NCBI RefSeq assembly: GCF_025698545.1
Contig: NC_068576.1
Location: forward strand, 55,588,094 to 55,652,093
DNA: 64,000 nt
Origin: Gossypium raimondii
Taxonomy: Eukaryota; Streptophyta; Magnoliopsida; Malvales; Malvaceae
Direction: 5' to 3'
Within the stretch, counting starts at the first letter, position 1; the number at the start of each line of letters is the position of its first letter. The notes beneath the pieces are model-generated. The model was given only the letters and a program-made list of their open reading frames with translations, did not search any database and was not told the DNA's origin. Below are positions 1 to 12,070 of this stretch, piece after piece. The position numbers and the translations under genes were made by a program.

Positions 1-1580
1 AATTTTCACCAATTCACTCTTCCTCTTATTTTAGTGAATCACTAATTTTCTATTCAACCCACTAATCCAATTTAATTCTACCAACCATAAAAAATTTTAA
101 ATTTCCCCAAAAAATGGTTTACAAAGAGTTTCATATACTAGGCACATATTTAAACGCACCGATATAATGAAATTAACTAAACTAGAAATTCTATTACATG
201 TATATGCGTGAAAACTATAAATTTAGAACACAAATATATGTTTAAAATAACATACAACAAAAATGAAAAGTATGGTTTGAAACTAATTAAGAAAAATAAC
301 ACATAAACTATGTAAGATATTAAAATGGAAAAAGAATAAGATTAAATTGTTTGTCATGGTGTTGTCATTAATCTTAAGTTGGTGTCGAGTTAACTTGTGA
401 CATCATCTCAATCAAATACATTATTAATACATACAATTAATGAAATTAATAAAGTGTGCATAATAAAATTAAAATGTATAAAAATATTTTTAAAAAAGCT
501 TTAGTTGAATGATAAATTAAAGGTTTTTCAAATGTAATGAACGTGGGTTCAAATTCCACTATATGCATATATTATAAAGTGAAAAGACTAAAATACCCTC
601 AAACAATATTACTTATTTTAATTACGGAAATTTCCTAATCAAGTCGGTGCTCGGTTGACTCATGACACCAGCGTAATTAAGAGTTTAAATAATAGTGTAA
701 ATACTAATAAAAATTCTGAAAGTCGCGAGTCGAGTGAACATAACCATATAATACCCTTTTTATGTGAATATAATTTATTAGTCAAGCCTAACATAGTTTT
801 TTATATATATACAATACAATTTTAAACTCACACTCACACTCACACGTACAAACACTATACACTACACAAGCGAACCTATGAATCGAACTCACTTTTGGCC
901 AGCTCAATATAATTCAATGTATGATAAATTAAGAACCCAACATTCGCACCCAAAAGACTAAAATTGGGCCGTGGTAAAGTTTATAGATTAAGTCCAATAG
1001 AGCCCATACACATGAGAATTTGTGTAATGATGAGTTATGTGATGAGGCACCATTCCAATTTCAGCCATAGGGTCCAGAGCTATAATTATTTTGATTTTTT
1101 TTTTCTGAAATTTGAGCAGCTGAGAAAATGATTTTTATTAGGTGGTCCAAACCTGAGTTGAAAATTGAATCAGGAGAGACAAAAGTTCAAAATAAATAAA
1201 TGAATGAATTGGAATTTTAATTTTTTGTTTCCAAGGTCCATAATATATATTAATAATAAGCCTCTTTAAGGCAGTCATGCAAAAATTTGGGCCTCTTTTT
1301 TGTCTGCTAGGCTGATACTGAGAAATCTTGTTATAGATTTGCATGCACATGGGACCATTATTATACCACACTTTACACCTCAGTTCTTCAATTATTCTTT
1401 ATTTTTGTTCTTTTTTCTTTTCTGGAATTTATGATCTGTTTCTAAAAGAAAAAATATATTTCTTTTTACTTTTTATTTAGGCGAAAGAATGAACTGAGTA
1501 TAATGTATATACTAGCTGAGTTTTACTTAGAATGTTATCCTAAAGGAATAGTATTACAAATAAATTAGGAACTATATTGT
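1..1580. other. AT-rich intergenic stretch with small repeat remnants
   Basis: No gene is supported here. Two inverted, diverged segments lie at about 360-415 and 605-690. Both contain a motif like TTGGTGTC followed by GAGT and AAC, one on each strand, as expected for the ends of a small degraded TIR element. Between them, about 495-575 contains TTTAGTTGAATGAT and, about 40 bases on, GGTTCAAATTCC. These resemble the A and B boxes of a tRNA-derived SINE. A short CACACT-type microsatellite is at 824-845. Confidence 0.45.
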
Positions 1581-1589
1581 TCAAAAATA

Positions 1590-2030
1590 ATAAAGTTTTT
1601 GGAAAAGGGAGGTTTTTGGGAATGTTGTTAGGAGAAAGGAGAAACCCTTAAGAAGATTAGCGAGGGTGCATGCAGTAATGGAGAGGAGGCACTCTGCTAC
1701 GTTGATATAGGTAGAAAAGGAAATACAGGGCAATACCAAGAAGAGCTTCTTTGGCGTTAGAAATCTAGATGTAACTGAATACTGGGAGGTGATCATAACA
1801 ACAAGAATTTTCATAGTCGTGCTTTGGCTAGGCGGCGACATAATCAAATTAAAGCATTAAGGATGTTAGATGGCACTTGATGTTATGATGAGGGAAAGAT
1901 TCAAGATACTATGGTAACTTTCTTCCATGATTTACTTTCGGTGGATAGTATATCAGCTGGCTAGCATCTTGTAAAGAGTTACTTCCCCAAGTTGAGTTGT
2001 GCTGATAGTGGGGTTTTAAAAGGTTTGGTT
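1590..2030 (+). mobile_element. LINE (non-LTR retrotransposon) fragment, pre-RT region
   Basis: Translating the plus strand with frame switches gives pieces typical of the spacer between endonuclease and reverse transcriptase in plant LINEs. Examples are an EELLWR-like block, FHSRALARRRHNQIKAL, and a segment reading CYDEGKIQDTMVTFFHDLL. Several stops and frameshifts show it is dead. It breaks off at 2030, where an LTR-like sequence starting TGTAACACCC begins. The rest of the same LINE appears to resume at about 3935 and again at 8322. Confidence 0.6.
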
Positions 2031-3934
2031 TGTAACACCCATCACCCGATCCGATCGCTGAATCCGAGCTACGGAATGTCACATCCGTTGTCGGAGCAAT
2101 AACTGTCAAATATATCGTAATTATGTCATCTAAACATTAAATCATGTCTTACATACAATCATTTAATGACGCATAACTTAAATCGAGTCTTAATTGAGCT
2201 TATGAAAGCTCTTTTGTCAACCCGAGCGTGAAATATGACCAAATTGTAAAGTTTTGAAAATCCAAGGCCGACGTTGTGACATCACCTCCTCCATAAAGTT
2301 TTGAAAATTCAAAATGCGAAACATGTTATCAACCAAACACATATACATATAGGCAAAATTTTTATCAAAGATCAACTATTAATCATGATTCAAACCAAAC
2401 TATAATTTTCAAATAAACTCATGTTTAAAGCACCTATGTACATGCCACATAACCAAGATTTAAACGACTAAAATTCTACTGAATCGTTGATAGGATAGTG
2501 TGAGCTTCGCGGTGATCCAATCGATGTGTTTTGCAAAATCAAATATCTACAAGGAAAAATGAGATAACGTGTAAGCATTTTAAATGCTTAGTAAGTTCAT
2601 ATGAAATTTACTTAACTTACCTTGACAATACAATAATTTAGCAATTGAATTACATTGGTACAAACATGGCATACCACTGGCATCTAACACTTTCATGTAT
2701 ATTTACAAATACATAAAAAAAGGTTAGTTCATTTGCATAACTATATCATGATACTTAAAACAAATGTATATATATACAATCCCTCCATCACATTTCAAAT
2801 AGTATAAAAACTATGTAATTTTTTAAAATATAACAATTCAATCCATATTCAATCATTTCAATTCCATTAAACTACTCTTTTCATCTATTTTCGCCCGGAG
2901 ACCCCTAGTAAATTGAACTTGGATATAAGAGATTTATTTATTCACATAAGATGACAAAAATTTAGATGACTTGAACTTGTTTAGACAAAAAGTTGCCTCG
3001 TCAGTTTTTCATCCACCAGCCTTTAGTGTCGCAACATTCATGGCAATTGGCTTCATAAAGGGCTTGAGGGTCACTTGGTATCACGACACAACCTTGTTGG
3101 TGCCGCGACTTGGACGACAAGCCACTAGTTCCCTTCACTTCAATGTTTGGCTTGGAGTCACAACCTCGAGGGCTTAGAGTCTTGAATTTGAGGCTTAGTG
3201 TTGCGACACCCTATACTAAATGTTACGACCTCCAAAGTAGACTACTTTAGGTTAAGTTTTGGTGAAGTTCAACTTCTTTGAGGTGATGGAAGGTTAGCGT
3301 TGCGACACATAGGCGTCCATGTCATGACGAGGATGGAAGGTCAATTTCATTAGACCTAAGCTTTGGTGTTGCGACAACCATAGCAATTGGCTTCATAGAG
3401 GGCTCAAGGGTCACATGGTGTCGTGACACGACCTTTCTGGTGTCGTTACCTGGACAACAAGCCATTAGGTTCCCTTCACTTCAACATTTGACTTAGATTC
3501 GCACCCTCAAGGGCTTGAAATTGTGACTTTGAGGCTCAGTGCCGCAACACCCTATACTCAGTGTCGTGACCTTCACAATTGGCTACTCTAGGTTAAACTT
3601 TGGTGAAGTTCAAATTCATTGTGGTGATTGAAGGTTAGTGTCGCAACACACAAACACTTATGTCACAACTTCCACAATAGTTGAGGTCCTCATTGATGTT
3701 TGGCCTTAATCACCTCTCTACTCAAACGCAAATCAATCATTAGACCTCCAATGGCATAGTTTTGTCACTTTGTGTATCAAAAGTGATAAAAATATGATGA
3801 AAATTAGCATTGAAACTAAAAAATAATAATCAATAAAAATATTAAAAAATACTTTTAAACTATTTGAGAATAAGCTCATTAACTATCCGAGAGAGCATAA
3901 TTTGATATATTAAATTATGGCGGATCAAGGACGT
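2031..3934 (+). mobile_element. LTR-type element inserted in the LINE (3' end uncertain)
   Basis: It begins TGTAACACCC and contains the GATAGTGTGA block (about 2495) followed by a TTAGTAAGTTCATATG block (about 2590). Both are shared with the elements at 35431, 43667 and 63217. No capsid, protease or integrase coding is left, so it looks like a solo LTR or a non-autonomous derivative. The right boundary is set only by where LINE-like coding appears to resume. No clean CTGTTACA end or target duplication was found there, so the end could be off by tens of bases or truncated. Confidence 0.5.
3039..3700. repeat. Two-copy tandem repeat, period about 340 bp
   Basis: The block starting CAATTGGCTTCATA near 3043 recurs near 3383. 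The two copies follow each other with about 80% similarity by eye, including repeated GTGTCGCGAC-like words. It lies inside the LTR-type element at 2031-3934 and looks non-coding: the 68-aa open frame over it has no family features. Confidence 0.65.
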
Positions 3935-5082
3935 TTCAATTTATTTTTGCTAAGATAATAAGCAAAATTAATGATTACAATGTGAAATTATTGTCTTTAT
4001 CAAGTCGAGTCACACTTGCCAAGTTGGTGTTGCTAGGTGTACCCAATTATTTTATGTAAACCACCCTCCTTCCAATTGGAGTTATATGTGTGAGGAGTGC
4101 GTAATAGGGAGTGAAAGCTATTGTCAATGAAATGAGAAGACTTTTGTCGAGTGATTAATGATGGAGGGTTAGGCTTGCGTCAGTTAAGTGTTGGGAATCA
4201 AGCTTTCTTGATGAAGTTGGGTATGGGGTACATAAACTAGTGTGATGACTTATGGGTGAGAGTGTTGCAAGGGAAATATAAAGTTGTGGATATTTACACA
4301 ACTAGTATTACTTGTTCATGTTGTTCATTCATTTGGAGGTCTTTGCTAGATGTGTGGAGCCTATTATGTGAGAATCTAAGATGGAATGTTGGGGATAGGA
4401 AAAACATTTGGTTTTGGGATAATGCATGGTTTGGTGAACTTGGGTCGTTACGAAATTTAGTTTCAAGGTTTGGGGAACAGTTGGAGGATGTATAGGTATG
4501 TGATATGGTCAATTTGAATGGCGAATGGGACTAGAGACAATTTGGCCTTCAGTTAGACTTGAGCACTTTGCTTCAAATAGAACTAGTACCAATGCCGAGT
4601 TCACTAGCTGGGTCTGATGTACGTTGTTAGGATGACAATTCTTTGGGTCTTTTCACTATTCATGGCATATATAAGAGGCTAGTAGGTGTTCTTTTTAGTA
4701 ATGAGATATGGCAATGGAAATTGATATGAAAGGATGTCTTGTCGTAGCAAATACTATTTTTCTTATGGTTGGTATTACGAGAGAGGATATTAGGTAAAAT
4801 TGAGCTTTACCGCAGAGGACTTTATGACAGTTGTGGTTGTGATGAATGTGGGGCACAACTTGAAAATCCCATCCATGTTCCCTGAGACCGTGGGGTAGGT
4901 AAAAAAATATGGGAGTGTATGGTTCCAATTACAGAGCAAGGTACTTTCTTTCCAGTAGAACTTTCGAAGAGGTTGCTATCCAACTTTAGTGTCCAATAGG
5001 GGGTCATATGAAGGTGGGGGCTGTATGAAATGTACTATTCGATGTGGTCTATTGGCTGCTATGGAAAAATAGGAACTTGCAG
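3935..5082 (+). mobile_element. LINE fragment, end of reverse transcriptase and zinc-binding region
   Basis: The plus strand encodes, in broken frames, the usual LINE order. A SSRVTLAKLVL-like segment comes first (about 3995-4035). A GGLGLRQL and NQAFLMKLG motif follows (about 4165-4220), then WVRVLQGKY (about 4253-4280). After that comes the region rich in W and C before RNase H (WNVGDRKNIWFWDNAWFG, about 4380-4437). The piece ends with an L-L-W-K-N-R-N segment cut exactly at 5082 by an insertion. Many in-frame stops mark it as a relic. Confidence 0.65.
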
Positions 5083-8000
5083 TGTAACACTCCTTACCCG
5101 TATCCAACACTGGAATAGGGTACGAGGCATTACCAGAACACAAACACTTGTAAACGTATTTAACCGAGTTATAAAATTTCATCTAAATTAAAACTTTCAA
5201 AATTATTAACATGCTTTTATAACTCTTCACAATATATCCTCAAAATATTATAATCTTAATAAATAGGGCCTACAAGACCCGATACATACTCATGCAATTT
5301 AATGCTTCATTTCCATTTCATTCAATTTGCAATTTCTCATGCTCACAATTTAAATCATATTACTAGCAATTTCCATTTAATTCACATACAATTCAATGTC
5401 ATTAAGTTTAACACTAATACATTTATTGATTATACTATTCACTAACACATTTATGAAATTCTCAATTTTGCAATGAAAATATCACTTTAGCTTAAATAAC
5501 AACATCATCCTGGTATAAATACACTACCACTTATCCATTTACTTTAATTCTTTTGGGCCCATTTGTCACTTACCATCCTTAATGAAATTAGGGAACGATT
5601 ATGGAAAATTGAGTACTTCACTTCCACTTTGCCATAGTATAACTATGGTCTTGCATATGATCACTTATCACTTTCCGAAGCCATAGCACTGCCACGGTCT
5701 TACACGGATCACATTTATCACTTGTCACTTGTCCCTAATCAGATAAGTGTAGCTAAATCTACCACTTATCACTTGTTACTTGTCACTGATCAAATAAGTG
5801 TAGCTAAAGCTACCACTTATCACTTATCACTTGTCACTGATCAGATAAGTGTAGCTAAAGCTACTACTTATCACTTGTCACTTGTCACTGATCAGAAGTA
5901 CTCAAATTTGGCGTTCCGCTCAATTTGATCATTTATTCGATTTTCGCATTTTTATTTTATTCTCAATCCATAAACAAATATATATCATCATATACTATAT
6001 AATTTATGAAATTAACATTTAGTCATTAAATTTCAGCCATATGAACTTACTATTTCATTACCTTTCCACACTCGTTTCCTATGCACATCACACAAGATAT
6101 AAATATATCATTCAACCATAGTCGCAAGCTAGTGTATTTAAACATAACTCTTTTTTTGAACTAACCACATGATAAACCATTTCACTAGAGATTACATAAT
6201 TTAAACCTTACCACTCTTTTCATGATCACAAGTATATTTTCAATTAGGCACTTACCATTTCAATGCATAACTTATAAATTTAACGTGGCATAATCTAGCC
6301 ACTACTTGGCCAAAGCCTAAGCATGTACACCAAATATGTTAGCCAAATACACATATAGCATAAGCATTATAAGCATTGATGAGCACAACATTTATTTATG
6401 TATCACGCTTACCAACATGTGTTAATTCATAAACCATTCATGACATCATTTCATGCCAAATTATATACCGAATATACCATACACACATACTATGAAACTT
6501 TATTTTCACACATGAGCTTAAGCCATGACCAATAATGCACAAATATAAGCATCGCTTCTATTTCATCGTTTATCAATTATAATCAAGCATATGACCAATT
6601 ATACACAATTCATTCATATATTTCCTACTTTCCTCCTCTTCCTCTCCATTCCACATCCTTAATGTGTATAACACACTTAAACAACATTAACTATAATTTC
6701 ACTATTCACTCACATGTATATTCAAAGTTGTTTATCCGAGTTAGAGTCACTAAATTATTTTTATCCGGAGCTACAGAGCTCCAAATTAAGATCCGTTAGT
6801 TTTCCTCGAAACTAAACTCAAATATATTCTTATCATAAAATTTTCAAAATTTTTAGTTCGGCCAAATAGTACAGTTTATTCTTTAAAGTTTCCCCTATTT
6901 CGCTGTCTGGTAGTTCCGACCACTCTTCACTAAAAATGAATTATCTAATTGTACAGAATTTGGATGACATTTCTGTTTGTTTCTTTTGAAAATAAACTCA
7001 TTAAGGATTCTAAACATATAAATTATAACTCATAATTATTTTTCTTCAAATTTTTATGATTTTCCAAAGTCAGAACAGGAGAACCCGAAATCATTCTGAC
7101 ATTGTCTCACAAAATTTATTATATCTCATAATTTACAATTCCATTACTTACACCGTTTCTTCTATGAGAAACTAAACTCAATAAGTTTTAATTTAATATT
7201 TTATTCACCCTCTAATTCAGTTCCCACAATTTTTGGTGATTTTTCAAAGTTAAACCACTGCTGCTGTCTAAAACTATTTTAGTGCAAAATGTTGATTTCC
7301 ATTTTGCCTCAAATTTCACAGTTCATACAATTCAGTCCTTGCTCAATTAACCCCTCAATTAAGCTAATTTTTCTCAATTAGTACTTTACCTAGACATTAT
7401 AAGTTATTTCACAACTATTGAAATTTAGAATTTCCACATATAACCCTAACTTCAATTCTTTCAATAAAATCAGCATATGAACAATTTAAAGCTCTAATTC
7501 CATGCTAAATCATCATATACTTCCAGCATGTATTCATAGCAACTTTCAACTTCTTTCATAGAATCAAAAACTAATGAATACAAAAAGTGGGTCTAGTTGT
7601 AAAAGTCACAAAAACACAAAAATTTCAAGAAATAATCAAGAATTGAACTTACTGCAGTAAAAATATGAAGATCCAACTTAAGGAAACCCTTCTATGATAT
7701 TTTAGCTGATGAGAATGCAGAAAAATAAAGAGAAATCTAGATAATTCCACTTCAATCCTAGCTTTCTTAAGTAAATTTTGTAATATTCCAATTTTGCCCT
7801 TAATTCTCCTTATTTTCTTGCTGATTTTGTACCTTTGCCGTCCAGCCCAAATAGACCTTGGGTCTATTTGCCTTTTAAACCCTCTTCCTTTTATCATTTA
7901 AGCTATTTAATCATTTCCCATAATTTTGCATTTATTACAATTTAGTCCTTTTTATTCAATTAATTATCGGAACTTTAAAATTTCTTAACGAAACTTTAAT

Positions 8001-8321
8001 ACTAACTTTTTAACACTCCATAAATATTTATAAAAATATTTATGGCTCGGTTTAAAATCTCCAAGGTCTCGATACCTCGTTTTTTATTCTAATTATTTTA
8101 ATATTTATTTCTAGTGCACTATTCACTATTTCAAAAATTTTCCTCACTTCACATTTAACTTATACTCACTAAATTAATAATATTTTCTACTCATTTGTCA
8201 AATTTAGTGATCTCGAATCACCGTTCTGACACCTCTGAAAATTTAGGCCATTACATTTTTCCTCGTCGGATTTGTGGTCCAAAGACACTATTCCGATTAG
8301 ACTCAAAATCGGGCTGTTACA
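5083..8321 (+). mobile_element. Solo-LTR-like element with perfect 5-bp target duplication
   Basis: The element starts TGTAACACTCC and ends GGGCTGTTACA, so it has TG...CA ends. It is flanked directly by TGCAG at 5078-5082 and 8322-8326. Removing it rejoins the LINE reading RNLQ with the downstream RNase H piece, which confirms the boundaries. At 3239 bp it has no gag, protease, RT or integrase coding, which fits a solo LTR of an element with very long LTRs. A chromovirus with multi-kb LTRs is one option, by inference. Its right half matches the right half of the element at 35431-38384. Confidence 0.75.
5722..5910. repeat. 51-bp minisatellite inside solo LTR
   Basis: The word ATAAGTGTAGCTAAA recurs at about 51-bp spacing (near 5743, 5794 and 5845), with ACCACTTATCACTT between copies. 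There are about 3.5 copies. Because 51 is divisible by 3, an open frame of 68 codons runs through it, which makes it look falsely protein-coding. Confidence 0.8.
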
Positions 8322-8911
8322 TGCAGTTACTCCAATGTGTCAACTTATGTGCGAAAGTGATAGTTACAAATTGTATTAGTTTGACTGGTAGTCTTCAGCA
8401 AGTGGCGATGTGGCGTCGATCACTTATTGGCCATGGTATGATGCTAGTTCAATGGCGTGTTCCTCCACAAGGATGGATGATAGTTAATGTGGATTGTACG
8501 GTGCATGTTGTGCATGGCTAGTCGATGGTTGGAGGTGTAGTGAGAGAAAAGCAAGGGCGATAGCTCGTGGCATTTAAAAAAAGTGTAGGTATAGGTGATG
8601 TCTTGGTTGCGAAAATTTGGGCAATTTATATCGGTTTAGAATTGGCCTGGAATAAAGGGTATAGGAGGGTGTTATTGGAAAGTGATTGTTAGGAGGCCGT
8701 CTAGGTAGTGAATGACAAGAGCTTGCATGCTAGCTCTGATGTAATAGTAAGATTCATTTGGTGGCTGTTAGACCATGATTGGCAATCACAAGTGATACAT
8801 GTTGTACGTGAAACGAATTTTGTAATGGACTCACTGGCGAAAGGGTGCAAAAGAGATAACACAAACACTCGTTTGAACAAGATATGGTTGAAGTGCAACA
8901 AGTGTGAATAG
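8322..8911 (+). pseudogene. LINE RNase H-like domain relic (RVT_3 type)
   Basis: After the target duplication the LINE continues. The segment PPQGWMIVNVDC (about 8464-8500) is the entry strand of the RNase H-like domain common at the C-terminus of plant LINE polyproteins. It is followed by MVGGVVRE, a segment reading AIYIGLELAWNKGYRRVLLESDC, and WQSQVIHVVRETNFVMDSLAKG (about 8780-8845), the usual closing helix region. At least three in-frame stops interrupt it, including TAG at 8519-8521 and one after ESDC. Domain order and orientation agree with the fragments at 1590-2030 and 3935-5082. Confidence 0.7.
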
Positions 8912-8972
8912 GTTGATGATTTCTTTCATTGTGTAATTGCACTTTCTCATTAGAAAAAATTAAAGTTTTAGG

Positions 8973-9504
8973 GTAAATTATTAATAAGTTTATATTTTGG
9001 TCACTCAACTTTAAAAAGTTTGAAGCTGGTCACTAAATTATTGAAAGTTTTCATTTAAGTTATTAAACTATTCAAAAGTTTCTATTTGAGTCATTAGGTT
9101 GTTAAGTTTTTTTTTTTTTAAATTCGGTTAGTGAGTTCCAAGTGATGATTTGATAATTGGTACGGTGGATTAGTATTCATCAAGGAGTGGAAGAACATAC
9201 CATAGATCTAAGTCAATTTGAAGGTTAGTGTCAAATATCGGAGAAAAATACTATTTGAATTTTGTTTCACAAATTTGTGACATTCAAAATTATTTTATGA
9301 AAAAACTAAATTGTAGAAGAGAAGGGGAATGAGTGCTTTTGACTAGTGTAGATGTTGCAAATAGAGAACGTCGTACAACAATGATTTTAATAGTATTGTC
9401 ACTTAAATGAAACTTTTGAATAATTCAATGATCATTTTGTAACTTTTTAAAATTAAATGACCAAAATGTAAACTTATTAACAATTTAATAATGTGAGTTT
9501 ACCA
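8973..9504. mobile_element. Small TIR element (MULE-like MITE) with 9-11 bp target duplication
   Basis: The left end has TTAATAAGTTTATATTTTGG and the right end carries its inverse with few changes. The ends of the element read GTAAA and TTTACCA. The flanks share AAAGTTTTAGG (8962-8972 and 9505-9515), which fits the 9-bp or longer duplications of Mutator-like elements. There is no coding capacity. It sits about 60 bp past the LINE RNase H relic. Confidence 0.7.
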
Positions 9505-9515
9505 AAAGTTTTAGG

Positions 9516-10064
9516 ATGTTTTGGCTTCAAGACCTATTTATAGATTTTATATAAGAAGACCCTCGCAACAATATTATTTATTTTTAAAATAAAAGGTTTT
9601 TTAATATTGTTCTTTATTTCCATCGTGTTATTTTATTATAAATTTAACTAAAAATAGAAAACTAAAATCCAACAAAAGAAAAGAAAAGAAAAAAATCCCA
9701 GAAACAGAGAATAAATGAACTTAAAACAAATGGATAATTAATTAATTGTATGTTTCCTACATGCAAAATATGCAAAAACTTTAACCTAATAAAACTACAA
9801 AATTACAAAGGATGAGTGTTACACTAAAACACTATAAAAATCTAAGCTAGATGCATGCAAAGTCATGATAATCATAATAATATTACCAATCTACAATTAC
9901 ATGTAATTTGTTAAACAGAAATTCTAAAAAAGAAGAAGAGTAAAATGCATATATTCCCAGATTCCCATTCCCAGAAAAGGATGAATCTGTAAATATTTTA
10001 AAACACTGAAAATGGAAACTCTCTCTATGTGTATATATATATGATCCATGGAGTAATAAAAACC
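9516..10064. other. Intergenic stretch downstream of SPCH-like gene
   Basis: This is AT-rich sequence with no supported gene. The last few hundred bases before 10064 are presumably the 3' untranslated region and terminator region of the minus-strand bHLH gene. A short TATATATAT run is at 10033-10041. Confidence 0.4.
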
Positions 10065-11601
10065 CTAGCAATGGCCGAATGTTTGCTGGATTTGTTGAGC
10101 CAATTCTTCAGCACTCAGTTGGCATTCAATTCCAATCTGTTCATTAAAAAAAACACAAAAAAATATAATGTTATATTAACATAAAGATACAAACATAACA
10201 TTTCATCACGGTGAGATATCCAGTAAATTTTGTGTTTTTTTTTTTACAGCGAAGTACCGTTTTGAAGTACATCAATGTCAGTTTTTCTTTTTCATGTTAC
10301 GACAAAACCAGTTAGCTTTGGTCCATAATATTAATATTAAGAGTTACCACAGGACCAGTTTCATGTCGGATTCCTTTTTATCAATGATGAAACGAATCAT
10401 TTAAAATCAAAGATGATGTAGTAAAGAACAAAAATAAACGTTGCTAACTTTAAGAAAAAAAAAAAAAAGAACATCATTGCACAAAATGATTACCTTTTGC
10501 TGTCTTTTTTTGGTTCTTTGTAATTAAATTATAAAAACATATAATTAAGAAAAAATAATAATGTTTTTGATTTTTTTTTTTTTGTTACCTTGATCGTGAA
10601 AGAGTTAAGCATGGTTTCATCAACGGTTTTAATGTCGACATTAAGGATTTCCAGTGAGAGTTCTTCAAGAGCTGAGATTATTTTGAGAGCTTGACCGGGA
10701 ATCCGAGGAGATACTGTCTTTAAAACAAGGTTGGGACCTGAAAACTTCACTTCCACGTCGGCGACGTGTGATTTTGAGTTAGCGACGAGTTCGTTGTTGT
10801 TGTCAACGGAGGAAGTTGAAGAAGTGGGAGAGGGTTCAAGTGAAGTACTAGCCGCCATTGTTGGTGAGAGGTAACCCTTTTGCAACCGTGGTTTGTACGG
10901 ACTACCGGGTTGTGGTGTTCTCGGACTTATTGGCAAGTTCAAACGGGGACTCAACGGTGGCTTCCGAGGACTGAGTGGTGACGGTCTTGGACTTAAAACC
11001 ACCCTTGGACTCAACACTTCACTGTAAACTTTCCTTTGTTTTTTAGCTTCGAGTGCTTGTAAAACTTGCTGTAACTCGTTGATATAATCCACTACACCAC
11101 CAATGATGGATGCTTGATCACCCTATAAGCATTAAAATTCACGAAAAAATCTCAAATTTAAGATCAAAAACAAGAAACTAAATAAGATTTAAGTGACGGC
11201 CAACGGGTTTAGCTTACTCTTTTGACATAAAAACACGGCATCAACGATCTCAGCACCGATAAATGTTCGTTCATTTGCTTCCTCCGGTTCCGTTCGACGG
11301 TAATATGAGACATCCTTTGAGGCCCATCAGTATTCATTGTTTCTTCTAAAGAACCCAGTTTTTGTCTCTTGGTTTTCGGTGAAGTTTCCTCCGTTTCCGA
11401 CTCCATTAATGGAGTTGATTTTTGTGCACTACCACCACCAACACCCACAGCCGCCGCCGTTGTAGCCGTCGTCATTTCTTCTAACGGAGTAAAAGGTACT
11501 GGGAAATCAATAAGACCATCTAAACTTTCAAAAATACTAAATAAATCATCTTCACCGACGAACTCAGGCTCATCGGAAAACTCACACAAATTATCATCCA
11601 T
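10065..11601 (-). CDS. SPCH: SPEECHLESS-like bHLH transcription factor (stomatal lineage)
   Basis: Three exons: 11601-11218, 11122-10589 and 10136-10065 (stop TAG at 10067-10065), giving 329 aa. All introns are GT-AG and phase 0. Residues about 95-155 are the bHLH domain, with the basic segment [16 protein letters not shown]. After it comes a proline/serine region (about 165-230) with nine SP and one TP sites. In Arabidopsis SPCH this region is the MAP-kinase target domain that controls protein stability. A C-terminal ACT-like region (about 238-329) includes [22 protein letters not shown] and [17 protein letters not shown], all close to SPCH as I know it. In Arabidopsis SPCH starts asymmetric division in the stomatal lineage and dimerises with ICE1/SCRM in the nucleus. 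At 329 aa it is somewhat shorter than Arabidopsis SPCH (364 aa), with a shorter linker after the SP region. The N-terminus ([17 protein letters not shown]) also fits SPCH better than MUTE or FAMA. Confidence 0.93.
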
Positions 11602-12070
11602 TGCACTCCAAAAACAAAAGGAAAAGAAAACCGTTATACCCTAAAAGCAGTGAAGAGGGGGGGGGGAATAAAGGGAAAAAGGGTTACTAGAAAAAGGAGG
11701 AAATACAATACAAAGGACAGTGGTATAGCTTTGAAACTATCACAATCAAAGTAAATCTTCTTTTTTAGGATGGGTATCTAAAAATTTCATTTGAATATTT
11801 GCCCTAGTTGGGTTGATGATGTTGCTGGTTCGATTTTTCACTAAAGAATGGTCGAAAGTGAAAAAAAAAACAGTGTAGTGATAAAAAAAAGGTTATGGCA
11901 ACTCGAAAATGGGAAAATAGGTAAGAGCTAACAGAAGGCAATAAATAAGGTAGATAAAATTCGATGGTTATAAATAGAAAATTAAATAGGGGTGAATTAA
12001 ATGATACACTCGACTTGGATCAATATGATGAATGATGATGGGGTTTATTGGGATTTATTTATATATATTA
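11602..12070 (-). promoter_or_regulatory. Upstream and leader region of SPCH-like gene
   Basis: On the minus strand the sequence before the ATG is pyrimidine-rich, including a C10 run (+ strand G run at 11657-11666), as is common in plant 5' leaders. A TATATATAAATA-like word read on the minus strand lies near 12055-12066. It could be a TATA element, but the leader would then be over 400 bases, so this is weak. Confidence 0.25.

Noticed and set aside
5722..5928. 68-codon open frame on the plus strand
   Set aside because: It results from a 51-bp tandem repeat whose unit length is divisible by three.
8195..8521. 108-codon open frame on the plus strand
   Set aside because: It crosses the junction between the solo LTR end (8321) and the LINE relic. 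Only the part after 8326 is LINE-derived.
11369..11644. 91-codon open frame on the plus strand
   Set aside because: Antisense shadow of SPCH exon 1.
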